Positions 1-8,300 of a stretch of DNA of 19,256 bases are shown here, piece after piece (the stretch's first letter is position 1; every line of letters starts with the position of its first letter). A model generated the notes under the pieces. It was not told where the DNA came from and made no database searches. It worked only from the letters and a program-made list of their open reading frames with translations. A program made the translations under genes and the position numbers. Source of the DNA: Thermoplasmata archaeon (GTDB lineage Archaea > Thermoplasmatota > Thermoplasmata > Thermoplasmatales > Thermoplasmataceae). The DNA lies in contig JAJZOK010000023.1 of assembly GCA_021811525.1 (NCBI GenBank), positions 1 through 19,256 on the forward strand, written 5' to 3'.

Positions 1-141
1 CCGTTCCCCGTGAGTGGGGAATCCTCTTTGCCATCCATGATGGATGAATACCTGTACACCAGGAGCATGCCTGATGCTCCTGGAACAGGAAGGACTGAGA
101 TGGCATACGTTCCGAACGAGACATTGCATAACATTTCATAA
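1..141 (+). CDS. 3' end of an unidentified gene (partial)
   Basis: An open frame runs in from the left edge and ends at TAA 139-141. It encodes 46 residues ending in the motif GTGRTEMAYVPNETLHNIS. Codon choice (AGG for Arg, GGA for Gly) looks like that of neighbouring genes. The stop overlaps, tail to tail, the stop of the minus-strand acyl-CoA dehydrogenase at 136-138. I do not recognise the family from so short a tail. The antisense strand is also open here in one frame, so the strand assignment rests on the clean convergent stop and on codon use. Confidence 0.4.
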   Translation, partial: PFPVSGESSLPSMMDEYLYTRSMPDAPGTGRTEMAYVPNETLHNIS

Positions 142-1164
142 TGTTTTGAGAACGGCTGATTCCAGGGAGACCTCTAGCTCCACTAGGTCGCGTTTCATTA
201 ATGGATGATCAACGAGCCTCTTTCCAAATGCCTTTCTTTTCTGTGTATATAGGAATGCTTCCCAGAGAGCTTTTCTTGAAATTCCCACCGCAGCAATCGC
301 ATCATCAATTCTTGAAATGACTAGAGCTTCCATTGCTATGTAGATCCCATTTTTCCTGTCGCCAATCTGGAAGGCAGCTGATCGATCAAATTCCACTTCT
401 CCAGTGGGAACTGCAGTTGTCCCCAGCTTGTTTTTTAATCTTCTGATTGAGTAGTTTGGTGTTCCGTCCTCAAGATGTGAAGGAACAAAGAATAGAGAAA
501 TCCCCTTGGCTCCACTAGGCGAATCCTTGAATCTGCCAGTGACTAAAGCTGCATCCGCTATTCCTGAGTCGCTCGCAAAATACTTGTCTTCACCTGAAAG
601 CAGAATCTTCCCATTTTCTTCATTTGCAACCGTCCTGTTTGCAGCTATATCACTTCCACCCTGGACTTCAGTATAGAAAGTTGCTCCGTACCATGGATTC
701 TCTTGTCTGTAAAACCTACTTAGAAATCTTTCCTTCAGTTCATTGTCTGCATATTTCTGCACAATATAAGCGGTCTGTGCCGTGAGTGCCATCGTGCAGA
801 ATATTCCGGAGTCAGAAATGAGATAACCTGTCAGGAAATGTTGCAAAAGATCAGAAGGCTCCCCATTGATACTCCTTATCACCCCATATTCCTGAAGCTC
901 CTGCAGCACCTTAGCATGATCAGGCGATACGCGTACGTAGTCAATCCTCTCACCCATAATACTCCAGGTTTGAAGGACAGGTTTTGCAAAATGGTCTATG
1001 AAATCAAGAGATTCAATCATTCTTGAGGATACGTAAAGCCCCAGCTCAAGAAGTGTGCGCTGTTCCTTAAAGCCTAAGTGATTCAATACCTCCTGCAGTG
1101 GCTTATCGGCAGCATAGTAGTTTAATCCCTTACTGAGAAAAATCTCGGAGAATCTGTTTTGCAT
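136..1164 (-). CDS. AidB-like acyl-CoA dehydrogenase, C-terminally truncated
   Basis: This flavoprotein-family gene encodes 342 residues from ATG at 1162-1164. A longer frame to 1242 would place the start upstream of an AT-rich TATA box (about 1181-1200), which sits 22-32 bp before the chosen ATG, so a leaderless start at 1164 is preferred. Visible family motifs are YTEVQGGSD (about residues 164-172), the FAD/substrate loop typical of AidB-type enzymes, and QKRKAFGKRL (about 308-317) at the start of the C-terminal helical domain. Family members normally run on for 100-200 more residues, including the rest of the four-helix bundle, which completes the active site and the subunit interface. Here a TGA stops translation about 25 residues after that motif. 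The two other downstream frames show no recognisable remainder. It may be a decayed gene or one cut by rearrangement against the convergent gene at 1-141. The family call is firm; activity is doubtful. Confidence 0.8.
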   Translation of the reverse strand: MQNRFSEIFLSKGLNYYAADKPLQEVLNHLGFKEQRTLLELGLYVSSRMIESLDFIDHFAKPVLQTWSIMGERIDYVRVSPDHAKVLQELQEYGVIRSINGEPSDLLQHFLTGYLISDSGIFCTMALTAQTAYIVQKYADNELKERFLSRFYRQENPWYGATFYTEVQGGSDIAANRTVANEENGKILLSGEDKYFASDSGIADAALVTGRFKDSPSGAKGISLFFVPSHLEDGTPNYSIRRLKNKLGTTAVPTGEVEFDRSAAFQIGDRKNGIYIAMEALVISRIDDAIAAVGISRKALWEAFLYTQKRKAFGKRLVDHPLMKRDLVELEVSLESAVLKTL

Positions 1165-1180
1165 TGGCAATTCTACACTA

Positions 1181-1200
1181 TTTTTAAATATTAAATTTAT
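1181..1200 (-). promoter_or_regulatory. TATA box for the acyl-CoA dehydrogenase
   Basis: This uninterrupted A/T tract, read on the minus strand, lies 22-32 bp before ATG 1162-1164, the archaeal TATA distance for a leaderless transcript. It lies inside the longer frame, which argues against the upstream start. Confidence 0.5.
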
Positions 1201-1356
1201 TCCTGAGCAAGTATGCCTCATAGAGGAACCATTTGGTGTCAATTTCCCATTTTAGTCATTTCAACTTGAGTTGGACAAAGGCCTAAAATAGATGTTTCGG
1301 CAAACGGCTTTTATTCTGGTTTTATTGTTAAAATATGTAATAAAAATTCACATAGT

Positions 1357-1364
1357 CTTAAATA
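1357..1364 (+). promoter_or_regulatory. Probable TATA box for the secreted-protein operon
   Basis: The sequence CTTAAATA is centred about 34 bp before ATG 1395, giving a predicted leader of roughly 9 nt. A second AT-rich stretch at 1377-1394 is too close to the start to be the box. Confidence 0.4.
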
Positions 1365-1394
1365 GCTGGCGATTATCTTTTAAATAGTATATAT

Positions 1395-1931
1395 ATGAGA
1401 CGATCATTGCTAGTTATCAGCGCCATGGCTTTAGCCCTGCTTCTACCAGCTGTCGCTACAGCAGCTGTAGTTGTGAACAATGGAATAACCGTGAATTTTC
1501 AGCCTACTGCCAATAATGTTGTCTATCTTGCTTCCGGCCCAGGCTATTCAAGTGCAAATGAGAGCAATTATATCGGGGTTAGTGGCAATAATGAACATTA
1601 TACAAACATGTCTGTTTACCTTAATGCCGTCCCTGGAAGTGGATATGTGGTCCTTACCAATGTCCTTGAAATTTACAATGGCAGCACTTCTACCGGTTCA
1701 GTCACAGTTTGGATAAATGGAACCCTGCCTACTGGGGTTACACTTTACGGTAGCAGCACTTCCCAGACATTTACGGGAACATCACCATCAGGTACAGTTT
1801 TGCTTGGTACAGGTATTACTTCTACTGCCCTTCATCTCACTGCAAGCGGCACAGTAGAATATCTTGGATTCAAGCTTACCGGCACCTCAACCGGCTCAGC
1901 AACAATAAGTCTGCAGTATACCATATCATAG
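1395..1931 (+). CDS. Small secreted beta-rich surface protein (filament-subunit-like)
   Basis: The 178-residue protein has a Sec-type signal peptide: Arg-Arg at residues 2-3, a hydrophobic core to about 18, and a likely signal-peptidase I site after ATA at 21-23. The mature part is rich in Ser, Thr, Gly, Val and Asn, contains N-glycosylation sequons (NES, NMS, NGS, NGT) and has the alternating pattern of a beta-sandwich. No C-terminal membrane anchor, cysteine or catalytic motif is visible. It is first in a tight operon: the next gene starts 10 bp after its stop and encodes a second small secreted protein, and the third encodes a membrane protein. Small exported beta-proteins encoded in pairs recall TasA/camelysin-like archaeal pilins, but I see no diagnostic motif, so that is only a hypothesis. 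A surface-layer accessory protein is equally possible. Confidence 0.75.
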   Translation: MRRSLLVISAMALALLLPAVATAAVVVNNGITVNFQPTANNVVYLASGPGYSSANESNYIGVSGNNEHYTNMSVYLNAVPGSGYVVLTNVLEIYNGSTSTGSVTVWINGTLPTGVTLYGSSTSQTFTGTSPSGTVLLGTGITSTALHLTASGTVEYLGFKLTGTSTGSATISLQYTIS

Positions 1932-1941
1932 GATTGCAAAC

Positions 1942-2574
1942 ATGAACTCTGGAGGTAGAAGAAAGCTATTGATCATTATTTCTGCATTTGCAGCCTTGGC
2001 TTTGACTTCAACCGCAATGGGCCAGGTAATTATTGACAATACTTACAACTTCCAGGTTTCCCAGTTTACACCACCTGTTCACCTGACAGCAGGCAACCAG
2101 AGTTATTCAGGGTTGAATGTTACCACCAATGGCGCTGGCTCTGTGGCAAACGCCAACCTGTCTGAACTATTTTTTTATGCTAGCAGCCAGACTACAAAAA
2201 ATCTCAGTAACATTCTTTTCCTCAATTCCAACACCCCCGGGAACTTTTATTATACAATCAATGTTGTAAATTTCACAGGTTATGGGCACACATCAAGTGT
2301 GAACCTTTACAGCACCAACTCAACTGGCGCATACTTTGACAATTTCTATTATTCATCAGCCAATGGGAATGTTTCTGTAAACAGTCCGGCAAGTGTTAAT
2401 TCACACACGGTCACGGGGATTGGCCTTAATGTCAGTGTGGCAAAAACCATTGGATCCTACACGTGGGAGCTAGACCTTGAGATAAATGGCTATTATACTG
2501 GTAACAGCTCATCTGGGGTAGTTTTTACCCAGTATTATGTCAATTTCCTTGTAACCACTACTGAAGAGGCTTGA
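1942..2574 (+). CDS. Second small secreted, heavily glycosylatable surface protein
   Basis: The 210-residue protein has an N-terminal signal peptide (basic RRK at 6-8, hydrophobic 9-22, probable cleavage after AMG at about 27). The mature part is beta-rich with at least eight N-x-S/T sequons (including NQS, NVT, NLS, NFT, NST, NVS, NSS), many aromatic residues (repeated FYY/FFY clusters) and no cysteine. Like its upstream partner, the mature chain begins with a V-x-x-(D/N)-N strand, which hints at a distant relationship, though overall similarity is low. It starts 10 bp after the previous stop with a weak Shine-Dalgarno (AGGAT). The C terminus ends in Thr and Glu residues with no anchor. It is probably a filament or surface-coat component made together with the 1395 protein. 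Confidence 0.75.
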   Translation: MNSGGRRKLLIIISAFAALALTSTAMGQVIIDNTYNFQVSQFTPPVHLTAGNQSYSGLNVTTNGAGSVANANLSELFFYASSQTTKNLSNILFLNSNTPGNFYYTINVVNFTGYGHTSSVNLYSTNSTGAYFDNFYYSSANGNVSVNSPASVNSHTVTGIGLNVSVAKTIGSYTWELDLEINGYYTGNSSSGVVFTQYYVNFLVTTTEEA

Positions 2575-2589
2575 AGGTAGGGTAATTCC

Positions 2590-3435
2590 GTGATTGCCCT
2601 GCATTTTGAAAACCTCAGGCTGTTCATACCTCAATATCTCACTGCGACACTGATTTCCCTTTTAATTTATCTTTACCTTGGAAGGAAATTGCCCGGTTGG
2701 CAATACACAATCCCTTTTATAAGGAGAACGAGGAAACTTGGCACATCTTTTGAATCAACTCTATTGAAATATCCCTCCAGCCATGGGACTTTTTACTTTC
2801 CGGCCAGTGTCTCCAGATATGAAAGCAGATTGATTGGTTTGGGCTACTTTGAACACCCGGTTTTCGACTTGCTGTATTATTTCACTTTGAACGGCCTTCC
2901 TAAGAGCGTGTATTCCAGCCAGGTTTACAAGTATGAAAAACCACCTGTCTATGAATCGGCAATCGTTTACCAGGTTTACAGGATAATGCTTGCAGTAAGC
3001 TCCTGGGCCGGCCTGCTATTGGTCATTACACCCTTCTCATACATCTATGTATTCCTACCGCATTTCAGCAACCCGTACAACATAATTGTGGCCATCATCC
3101 TTTCCATAGCAATCTTTGAGGGTGTGCTGTCTGCCATATTTTTCAGGATAGGAGTTTCTCTTGGTAAAATAATGCTCGTTGAGGGGCTCATAATTGTAGC
3201 TTTCACAATGTCCATACTTTCTCCCTCCATGAGCTGGCTGGCCCTCTTCACCTTCTCCGGTAGGCTAATAATTTATCTTATACTGCTCTCATTATTCACA
3301 ATTATTGCTGCCCTGATTTCACAGCTGAGGACCATGAAGAACCTATTCCTCAGTTCTCTGTTATTCTCAACCGTATCTTATTTCTCGTTTGTTGTAATTG
3401 TACTCTACAACGTTATTCAGATATTGGGGGCATAA
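2590..3435 (+). CDS. Polytopic membrane protein of the secreted-protein operon
   Basis: This 281-residue protein starts at GTG 2590, 15 bp after the previous stop, with a purine-rich GAAGGTAGGGT upstream. Hydrophobicity suggests one N-terminal membrane segment (about 13-30), a soluble region of about 100 residues rich in Tyr and Phe (about 32-130), then five closely spaced membrane segments (about 131-155, 162-185, 190-210, 215-240, 250-275). I find no signal-peptidase Ser/Lys motif, no ATPase motif and no clear resemblance to TadC/FlaJ platform proteins. Its position directly behind two secreted proteins suggests a role in exporting, processing or anchoring them, by genomic association only. 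Confidence 0.7.
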   Translation: MIALHFENLRLFIPQYLTATLISLLIYLYLGRKLPGWQYTIPFIRRTRKLGTSFESTLLKYPSSHGTFYFPASVSRYESRLIGLGYFEHPVFDLLYYFTLNGLPKSVYSSQVYKYEKPPVYESAIVYQVYRIMLAVSSWAGLLLVITPFSYIYVFLPHFSNPYNIIVAIILSIAIFEGVLSAIFFRIGVSLGKIMLVEGLIIVAFTMSILSPSMSWLALFTFSGRLIIYLILLSLFTIIAALISQLRTMKNLFLSSLLFSTVSYFSFVVIVLYNVIQILGA

Positions 3436-3461
3436 AATCTATTATTTGTTATAGGTGGATT

Positions 3462-6400
3462 TCAAAACCTGAATCTTGATGCCTCTGAAGCAACGTTGTC
3501 GTGATTCTGGTGGTCCTTGTGATCATGATTCTGGTGGTTGTTGTGGTCAGAATGCCCTGATCCAATGAGCGGGAAATCAAAGACCATCCACACATATGAA
3601 CCATAGAAAAGGACCAGCAAGTCCTGGGCCGTGCCATTTACCTGGAGTGGGACTGTAATGGAACCAGGCATGACCTTGCCCTTGTGGTTTATTGACATGA
3701 ACGTGAAGTTGTATGAACCGTTGGGCAGCTGGAAATTGAAAGCCCCGTCCGGGAAAGCCGGGATAATTGTACCGTTGTAAGCAACTGACCAGTCAAGCCC
3801 TTCTGGCAGGCCTACTTCCTTTACAGTTATGTTGTATAATTTTTCAACTTGAGGGATCGGGGTATAGGTTACGTTTATTGTATTATTACCTGTGGAAGAT
3901 CCGAGAGTGAACGTGCTGGAAATATTTGTGGAGTTGAAGCCCTGCACTTCTACTGGAAGATATGAATACGAACCATATGGAAGAGTTAATGTAAGGTTGC
4001 TCTGTGTTGTGTTAAAGTATCCATTGCCTGATATGTACACACCCCACTGAACGCCAGATGGCAGACCTGATTCCCGGAATGTGATATTTGTCACTTTCAT
4101 GGAAAAAGTTACATTCTCCCTGAGGGAAGAACCACTAATTACGATAACACCAGTGACGGTTTCAAAAGAAGTATTCGCTGATATTGCAGAATAAAGGTAA
4201 GTACCATTTGGAAGCGAAAAAGCTAAGCCGCTCAATGTGGACCCATGAACTTCTGATCCTGTGGAAACAGTCCAGTCCGTGCCCGCTGGGAGCCCAGTTT
4301 CAGTGAACATTACATTGTAAAGGACCTCAGTGAAGTTAGCAGATACCCACAAGCTGCTGCCGTTCACTTCTAGCACCCCATGATATCCCTTCCAAGTGGA
4401 ATTTGCAGATGCGAACGCATAATCATAAGTTCCATTCTGGAGATATGCTGAAATATTGGAGGAACCAGAATAAAGAACAAGCCCGTTGCTGATATTTACA
4501 TACCACTGTGTTCCGGGGGGTAGCATACTCTCGTTGAAATTAACCCTGTAAAGGAAGGGCTGCCACTTTATGGTCAGAGAGAGATTTTCATTATTTACGC
4601 TGAAGCTCCCGCTGCCCACTTGCGGATAATATCCCGGGATGGGCTGAATGGAGTAATCGAAGTTGCCCGGAGTGGAAACGTAGCTGTAATTGTCTCCAAA
4701 TACGGCATGCTGAACACCATTGATTGAGATCTCCCAAGCAGACGAGGCAGGCAGTCCGCTGGAAACAAAATCAACCGTATAGCTTTTCATGGAGAAATTC
4801 AGGCTGATTGTAACATTGGACCCAGATACTCTTATGGATCCATTTTGCGGAGTAACTGCGTATCCTTTCTCCGACGTGACAGTGAATGTGTAGCTTCCAT
4901 TCACGGCGGTGAAAGACAATGGGGAACCGGCTGTTCCAGCCTCATTGTTTCCATTGAAAGTAAGGCTCCAATTCATTGTGGGTCCAAGGCCGCTTTCCAG
5001 GAATCTTACGCTGAATGTCTTGTTGTATTGCACCAAAACAGAACTGCCAGCATTCGACACTGTAAAAGTGCCATTCTTCTCAGTGTTATAACCAGCCACC
5101 GGCAAAGGAGCATATGTGTAGTTACCCATTGGCTCAAAGAAGAGGACGCTGTTAGAGCCAGTTGTCTCCGTATATCCATTTACAGTAACTCCCCATGGAG
5201 CCTTTGGCGATATGCCACTTTCCATAAACTCCACAGATCTGACAGTAAATTCCAGGGGAATCAGGTCAAGAGAGTCATAGGTGGGATCGATAATAAGCAT
5301 TCCAGGCGAACCTGGCACTGTCAATGGCATAACTGGCGTGCCACCAGTACTTACAGTATACACAACGCTTGCAGAAGAAATGTTGATGAGCATGACTGTG
5401 GAATTCTGAGTGTTTGTTGCTATGCCCATTCCAGTTCCCGTATCAAAACCGAGCCCGAATGCATTGGCCGAGCCGGAAACTTTAGTTACATTTGTTCCAG
5501 AAATAATGTATGCGTAGGGATAGTTCCCTGATATCGAAGTAACCATAGAGACGTTGTGTGATGCATCATACACTAGAGAAAGGATTGTACCTGGAATCTT
5601 GACTTCCCCTGTTATGCCATCGCTTCCATTTATGGAGACAACATAGCCATTTGACCCGCTATTGTCTATCATCTGCATTTGGCCCAATACAGAATTGTAT
5701 GCAAAACCCTGGATATCGAAATCACTTATTGTAGCGAGATCGTTGACCATTGCAAGACTTGAACCATTAAAGGCAAAGACCCCGCCATTTGAGCCTGCAA
5801 CGAGTACCTGCCCGTTGGCCGGGTCATATGATAATGTTGTGGGCGTTGAAGCTAAGCCCGTGCTTCCAAGCAAATAACCTGAGGGGCTGTATTTCAGAAG
5901 GGCCGTATTGTTTATTACATAAATCAGGCCGTTAGAAGGGTTCACTGAAAGTGCCAGTGGGGAGCCAGGTATAATGAGTTGGCCCATGACTGTGTAATTT
6001 ACAGGGCTAATCTCATAAATTGTTGAGATAGAGTAACCTGCAACAAGGAAAAGCTGCGAGTAGTTGTCAAATGCACCAAAAAGTGGGAACACTGATTGGC
6101 TTGTAGAAAGGCTTGAAGATGATTTTACAAGTTTTCCGTCCTCAAGGTTAAGGTAGCTGCTGACAGCGAACTTCCCAAGGAATTTCGTTGTAACAACCTG
6201 CCCGCTGCCAGTGAGTGCAAGGTTTCCGGCAGGGCTCTCCGTGAAATAGCCAATTGAATTGGTGATTTTATAGCTGTAACTTCCCGCAGGAAGTGAAACT
6301 GAAATTGAGTTGTTGTCTGTAGAATATGACTGGCCATCTATGCTCACAGCCCATATGGTGCCGGAAGGCAGGCCTGTCTCATTAAAAACTACATAAGGAG

Positions 6401-6581
6401 TATCCGGTGAATATGAAGGGGGAAATGGGCTTAATTGTGAAAGAGACCCCGCAGTGGAAATTTCGCTTCCTGCTGAAGCGGAACCTTTTAAATTATTGCC
6501 AGAGTGAAATGGAAAGAAGAAAGCCGAGGCTATGAAGACCACTATGAGTGCGAAAACTAGGAACTTCCTGCCCCAAAACAT
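3462..6581 (-). CDS. Giant secreted protein: beta-propeller, eight ETGLPSGT-type repeats, His-rich tail
   Basis: The protein is 1039 residues. Residues 1-27 form a signal peptide or signal anchor. Residues 64-134 are a first repeat of the Thermoplasmata surface type (F-x-E-(T/S)-G-L-P-x-G-x-x-W-x-V, then N/G-x-Y-x-Y). Residues about 140-445 read as a YVTN-like beta-propeller with blade motifs such as NPSNGLIYVINN, DPANGQVLVAGS and DTGTGMGIATN. Seven more repeats follow, starting near 447, 523, 601, 678, 756, 831 and 916, each 75-85 residues. Sequons are very numerous. The chain ends with a His/Asn/Asp/Gln-rich stretch (about 1010-1029) and has no C-terminal membrane segment, unlike many relatives, so it may be anchored by the N-terminal helix or released. 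ATG 6579-6581 is 30 bp from a TATA box. The gene converges on the three-gene secreted operon. It is likely an adhesin or surface-layer protein; the ligand is unknown. Confidence 0.85.
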   Translation of the reverse strand: MFWGRKFLVFALIVVFIASAFFFPFHSGNNLKGSASAGSEISTAGSLSQLSPFPPSYSPDTPYVVFNETGLPSGTIWAVSIDGQSYSTDNNSISVSLPAGSYSYKITNSIGYFTESPAGNLALTGSGQVVTTKFLGKFAVSSYLNLEDGKLVKSSSSLSTSQSVFPLFGAFDNYSQLFLVAGYSISTIYEISPVNYTVMGQLIIPGSPLALSVNPSNGLIYVINNTALLKYSPSGYLLGSTGLASTPTTLSYDPANGQVLVAGSNGGVFAFNGSSLAMVNDLATISDFDIQGFAYNSVLGQMQMIDNSGSNGYVVSINGSDGITGEVKIPGTILSLVYDASHNVSMVTSISGNYPYAYIISGTNVTKVSGSANAFGLGFDTGTGMGIATNTQNSTVMLINISSASVVYTVSTGGTPVMPLTVPGSPGMLIIDPTYDSLDLIPLEFTVRSVEFMESGISPKAPWGVTVNGYTETTGSNSVLFFEPMGNYTYAPLPVAGYNTEKNGTFTVSNAGSSVLVQYNKTFSVRFLESGLGPTMNWSLTFNGNNEAGTAGSPLSFTAVNGSYTFTVTSEKGYAVTPQNGSIRVSGSNVTISLNFSMKSYTVDFVSSGLPASSAWEISINGVQHAVFGDNYSYVSTPGNFDYSIQPIPGYYPQVGSGSFSVNNENLSLTIKWQPFLYRVNFNESMLPPGTQWYVNISNGLVLYSGSSNISAYLQNGTYDYAFASANSTWKGYHGVLEVNGSSLWVSANFTEVLYNVMFTETGLPAGTDWTVSTGSEVHGSTLSGLAFSLPNGTYLYSAISANTSFETVTGVIVISGSSLRENVTFSMKVTNITFRESGLPSGVQWGVYISGNGYFNTTQSNLTLTLPYGSYSYLPVEVQGFNSTNISSTFTLGSSTGNNTINVTYTPIPQVEKLYNITVKEVGLPEGLDWSVAYNGTIIPAFPDGAFNFQLPNGSYNFTFMSINHKGKVMPGSITVPLQVNGTAQDLLVLFYGSYVWMVFDFPLIGSGHSDHNNHQNHDHKDHQNHDNVASEASRFRF

Positions 6582-6605
6582 GCTTATCGTGTAATTGTTA
6601 AGGTG

Positions 6606-6617
6606 TTTATATATTAA
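6606..6617 (-). promoter_or_regulatory. TATA box for the giant surface protein
   Basis: An AT-rich element (minus strand TTAATATATAAA) is centred 30 bp before ATG 6581 with no Shine-Dalgarno between, consistent with a leaderless or nearly leaderless mRNA. Confidence 0.55.
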
Positions 6618-6751
6618 CCGATTGAAAAGTTCTCTTGAAACCGGTTTTTAAGGGATTTTAGATACATATTTACATATTGAACAAATAGGCAAATGTACAC
6701 CTACATATCTCCCTGCATATCTTTTAAGAAGAGATGCACAATTAACTTATG

Positions 6752-6763
6752 CTTAATTTAAAG
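6752..6763 (+). promoter_or_regulatory. Candidate TATA box for pheS
   Basis: CTTAATTTAAAG is centred 26 bp before the TTG at 6783. A second candidate, CTTTTAAG near 6721, would give a leader containing the GGGGGGA that precedes the TTG. The two cannot be separated from sequence alone. Confidence 0.4.
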
Positions 6764-6782
6764 AGGAATTTGGGGGGAAAGC

Positions 6783-8300
6783 TTGGCGCACAAAGATGAA
6801 CAAACACCAAAAATAAAGGGCAATATGCCTGAAGTAAGCCCATCGGAAGCTAGAGTCCTTAAATTCCTGGCAGACAATGCCGGGCTCGAGAAATCACTCA
6901 GCGAAACTGAAGTTCTCCCTGTGGGGATGACAGAGAGGGAGATTTCTAGCGCAATTTCCTGGCTTGAAAAAAAAGAGTTGCTCCTTGTTGAAAGGAAAGA
7001 GCATACTACCTATGCCCTCACTGATGAAGGTAAGAGATTTCTTGAGAAAGGCCTTCCAGAGGAAAGGACATTGAATCTGGCAGCTAAGAATGGCGATATT
7101 AAAACCGCCGATTTAATGAAAGAACTGGGTGCAAAAGATGGAAAAATTGCCATAGCCCAGCTTGCCAAACTTGGGATCAAGCCGGCAGGTGGAATCATCT
7201 CAGTGAAGAGCGGAGACTCCCTGAAGGACGTATTCAGGGAAAGACTTCGTTTCCTGTCTGGACTGCCTCAAAGTGCTAGTTCTAATCCAGAATTACTAGA
7301 GCATTTCAGGAAAAGAGAAGATATCGTATCAGAAAAAAAGCGCACTGAAAGGATCGTGAGGCTCTCAGATTTAGGCATTAAGATTTCGGGACAGGTTTCC
7401 ACGGCAGACCAGATCTCCGAGATAACCCCAGAGCTTTTGCAGAACGGCTCTTGGAGGGGAAAGGATTTCAGGCGTTATGATCTGAATGCCCCGGTAGAGA
7501 GGATAAACTCAGCAGTTTTCCATCCAATCACTTTCCTCAAGGAGAGAGTCCGCAGAATATTTCTCGAAATGGGTTTCACTGAGATGACAGGGCACTACGT
7601 GGAATATGCCGGCTGGAACATGGATGCACTTTTCATTCCGCAGGATCACCCTGCAAGGGACATGCAGGACACTTTCTATATCGATGCAGACAGGGAGATT
7701 CCATTTGAAGACGAAGAAGTCCTGAAAATATTCCGGGAAGTACATGAGAAAGGGGTAGAAGGATACACTGGCTGGGGATACCGCTGGGATGTGGAAAAGG
7801 CAAAGCAGCTGGTGTTGAGGACCCACACCACAGTGAGCACCATACGTTACCTTTACAAGCATAGAGACGCACCCCAGGCTGCATTTTCAGTGGAGAAGGT
7901 CTTCAGGCATGAAAGCGTTGACTGGAAACACCTTGCAGAACTTCACCAGATTGAGGGGACTTACTATGCCAAGGACGCAAGCTTATCCACTCTCTTCTGG
8001 CTTATGAAGGAATTTTATGGAAGATTGGGGTTCCATGACCTCAAATTCATTCCTTCATACTATCCATACACGGAACCGAGCCTGGACGTAGTGGTGAAGA
8101 TAAACGGAAAAGAAATGGAACTTGGAGGTTCAGGCGTATTCAGGCCGGAGGTCACTAGGCCGCTTGGGCTCAAGGAACCAGTGGTCGCGTGGGGTCTCGG
8201 TTTGGAAAGGCTTGCAATGATCTATTATGGCCTTGATGATGTGAGGGACATATACCGCACAGATATAGACTGGCTTAGAAAATTCCCACTCAAGTTTTGA
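6783..8300 (+). CDS. pheS: Phenylalanyl-tRNA synthetase alpha subunit
   Basis: This is the catalytic class II subunit of cytosolic PheRS, which charges tRNA-Phe. The archaeal/eukaryotic form is recognised by winged-helix-like N-terminal domains (about 15-160), a motif 1 helix near 245 (HPITFLKERV), motif 2 (FRHESVDWKHLAELHQIEG, about 374-392) and motif 3 (GLGLERLAMI, about 471-480, with the conserved Arg). Length 505 is normal for archaeal PheS. The start is uncertain: TTG at 6783 follows GGGGGGAAAGC and lies 26 bp after a TATA box, while ATG at 6825 would give 491 residues and begin closer to the conserved region (PSEARVLKFL). The beta-subunit gene pheT is not adjacent: downstream lies a convergent zinc-finger gene whose stop falls within the last 11 bp of pheS. 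This is ordinary housekeeping. Confidence 0.96.
   Translation: MAHKDEQTPKIKGNMPEVSPSEARVLKFLADNAGLEKSLSETEVLPVGMTEREISSAISWLEKKELLLVERKEHTTYALTDEGKRFLEKGLPEERTLNLAAKNGDIKTADLMKELGAKDGKIAIAQLAKLGIKPAGGIISVKSGDSLKDVFRERLRFLSGLPQSASSNPELLEHFRKREDIVSEKKRTERIVRLSDLGIKISGQVSTADQISEITPELLQNGSWRGKDFRRYDLNAPVERINSAVFHPITFLKERVRRIFLEMGFTEMTGHYVEYAGWNMDALFIPQDHPARDMQDTFYIDADREIPFEDEEVLKIFREVHEKGVEGYTGWGYRWDVEKAKQLVLRTHTTVSTIRYLYKHRDAPQAAFSVEKVFRHESVDWKHLAELHQIEGTYYAKDASLSTLFWLMKEFYGRLGFHDLKFIPSYYPYTEPSLDVVVKINGKEMELGGSGVFRPEVTRPLGLKEPVVAWGLGLERLAMIYYGLDDVRDIYRTDIDWLRKFPLKF

Noticed and set aside
1..135. Minus-strand open frame that could continue the acyl-CoA dehydrogenase after a frameshift
   Set aside because: It is open to the window edge, but its residues do not resemble the family's C-terminal domain; the convergent plus-strand gene end is the better reading.
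2590..3435. Type I signal peptidase (SipW-like) for the two secreted proteins
   Set aside because: No catalytic Ser/Lys or Ser/His motif and too many membrane segments.
4845..5531. 228-codon plus-strand frame opposite the giant surface protein
   Set aside because: It is antisense to a clearly coding gene with signal peptide and repeats; its product is Cys/Arg/His-rich with no domain.
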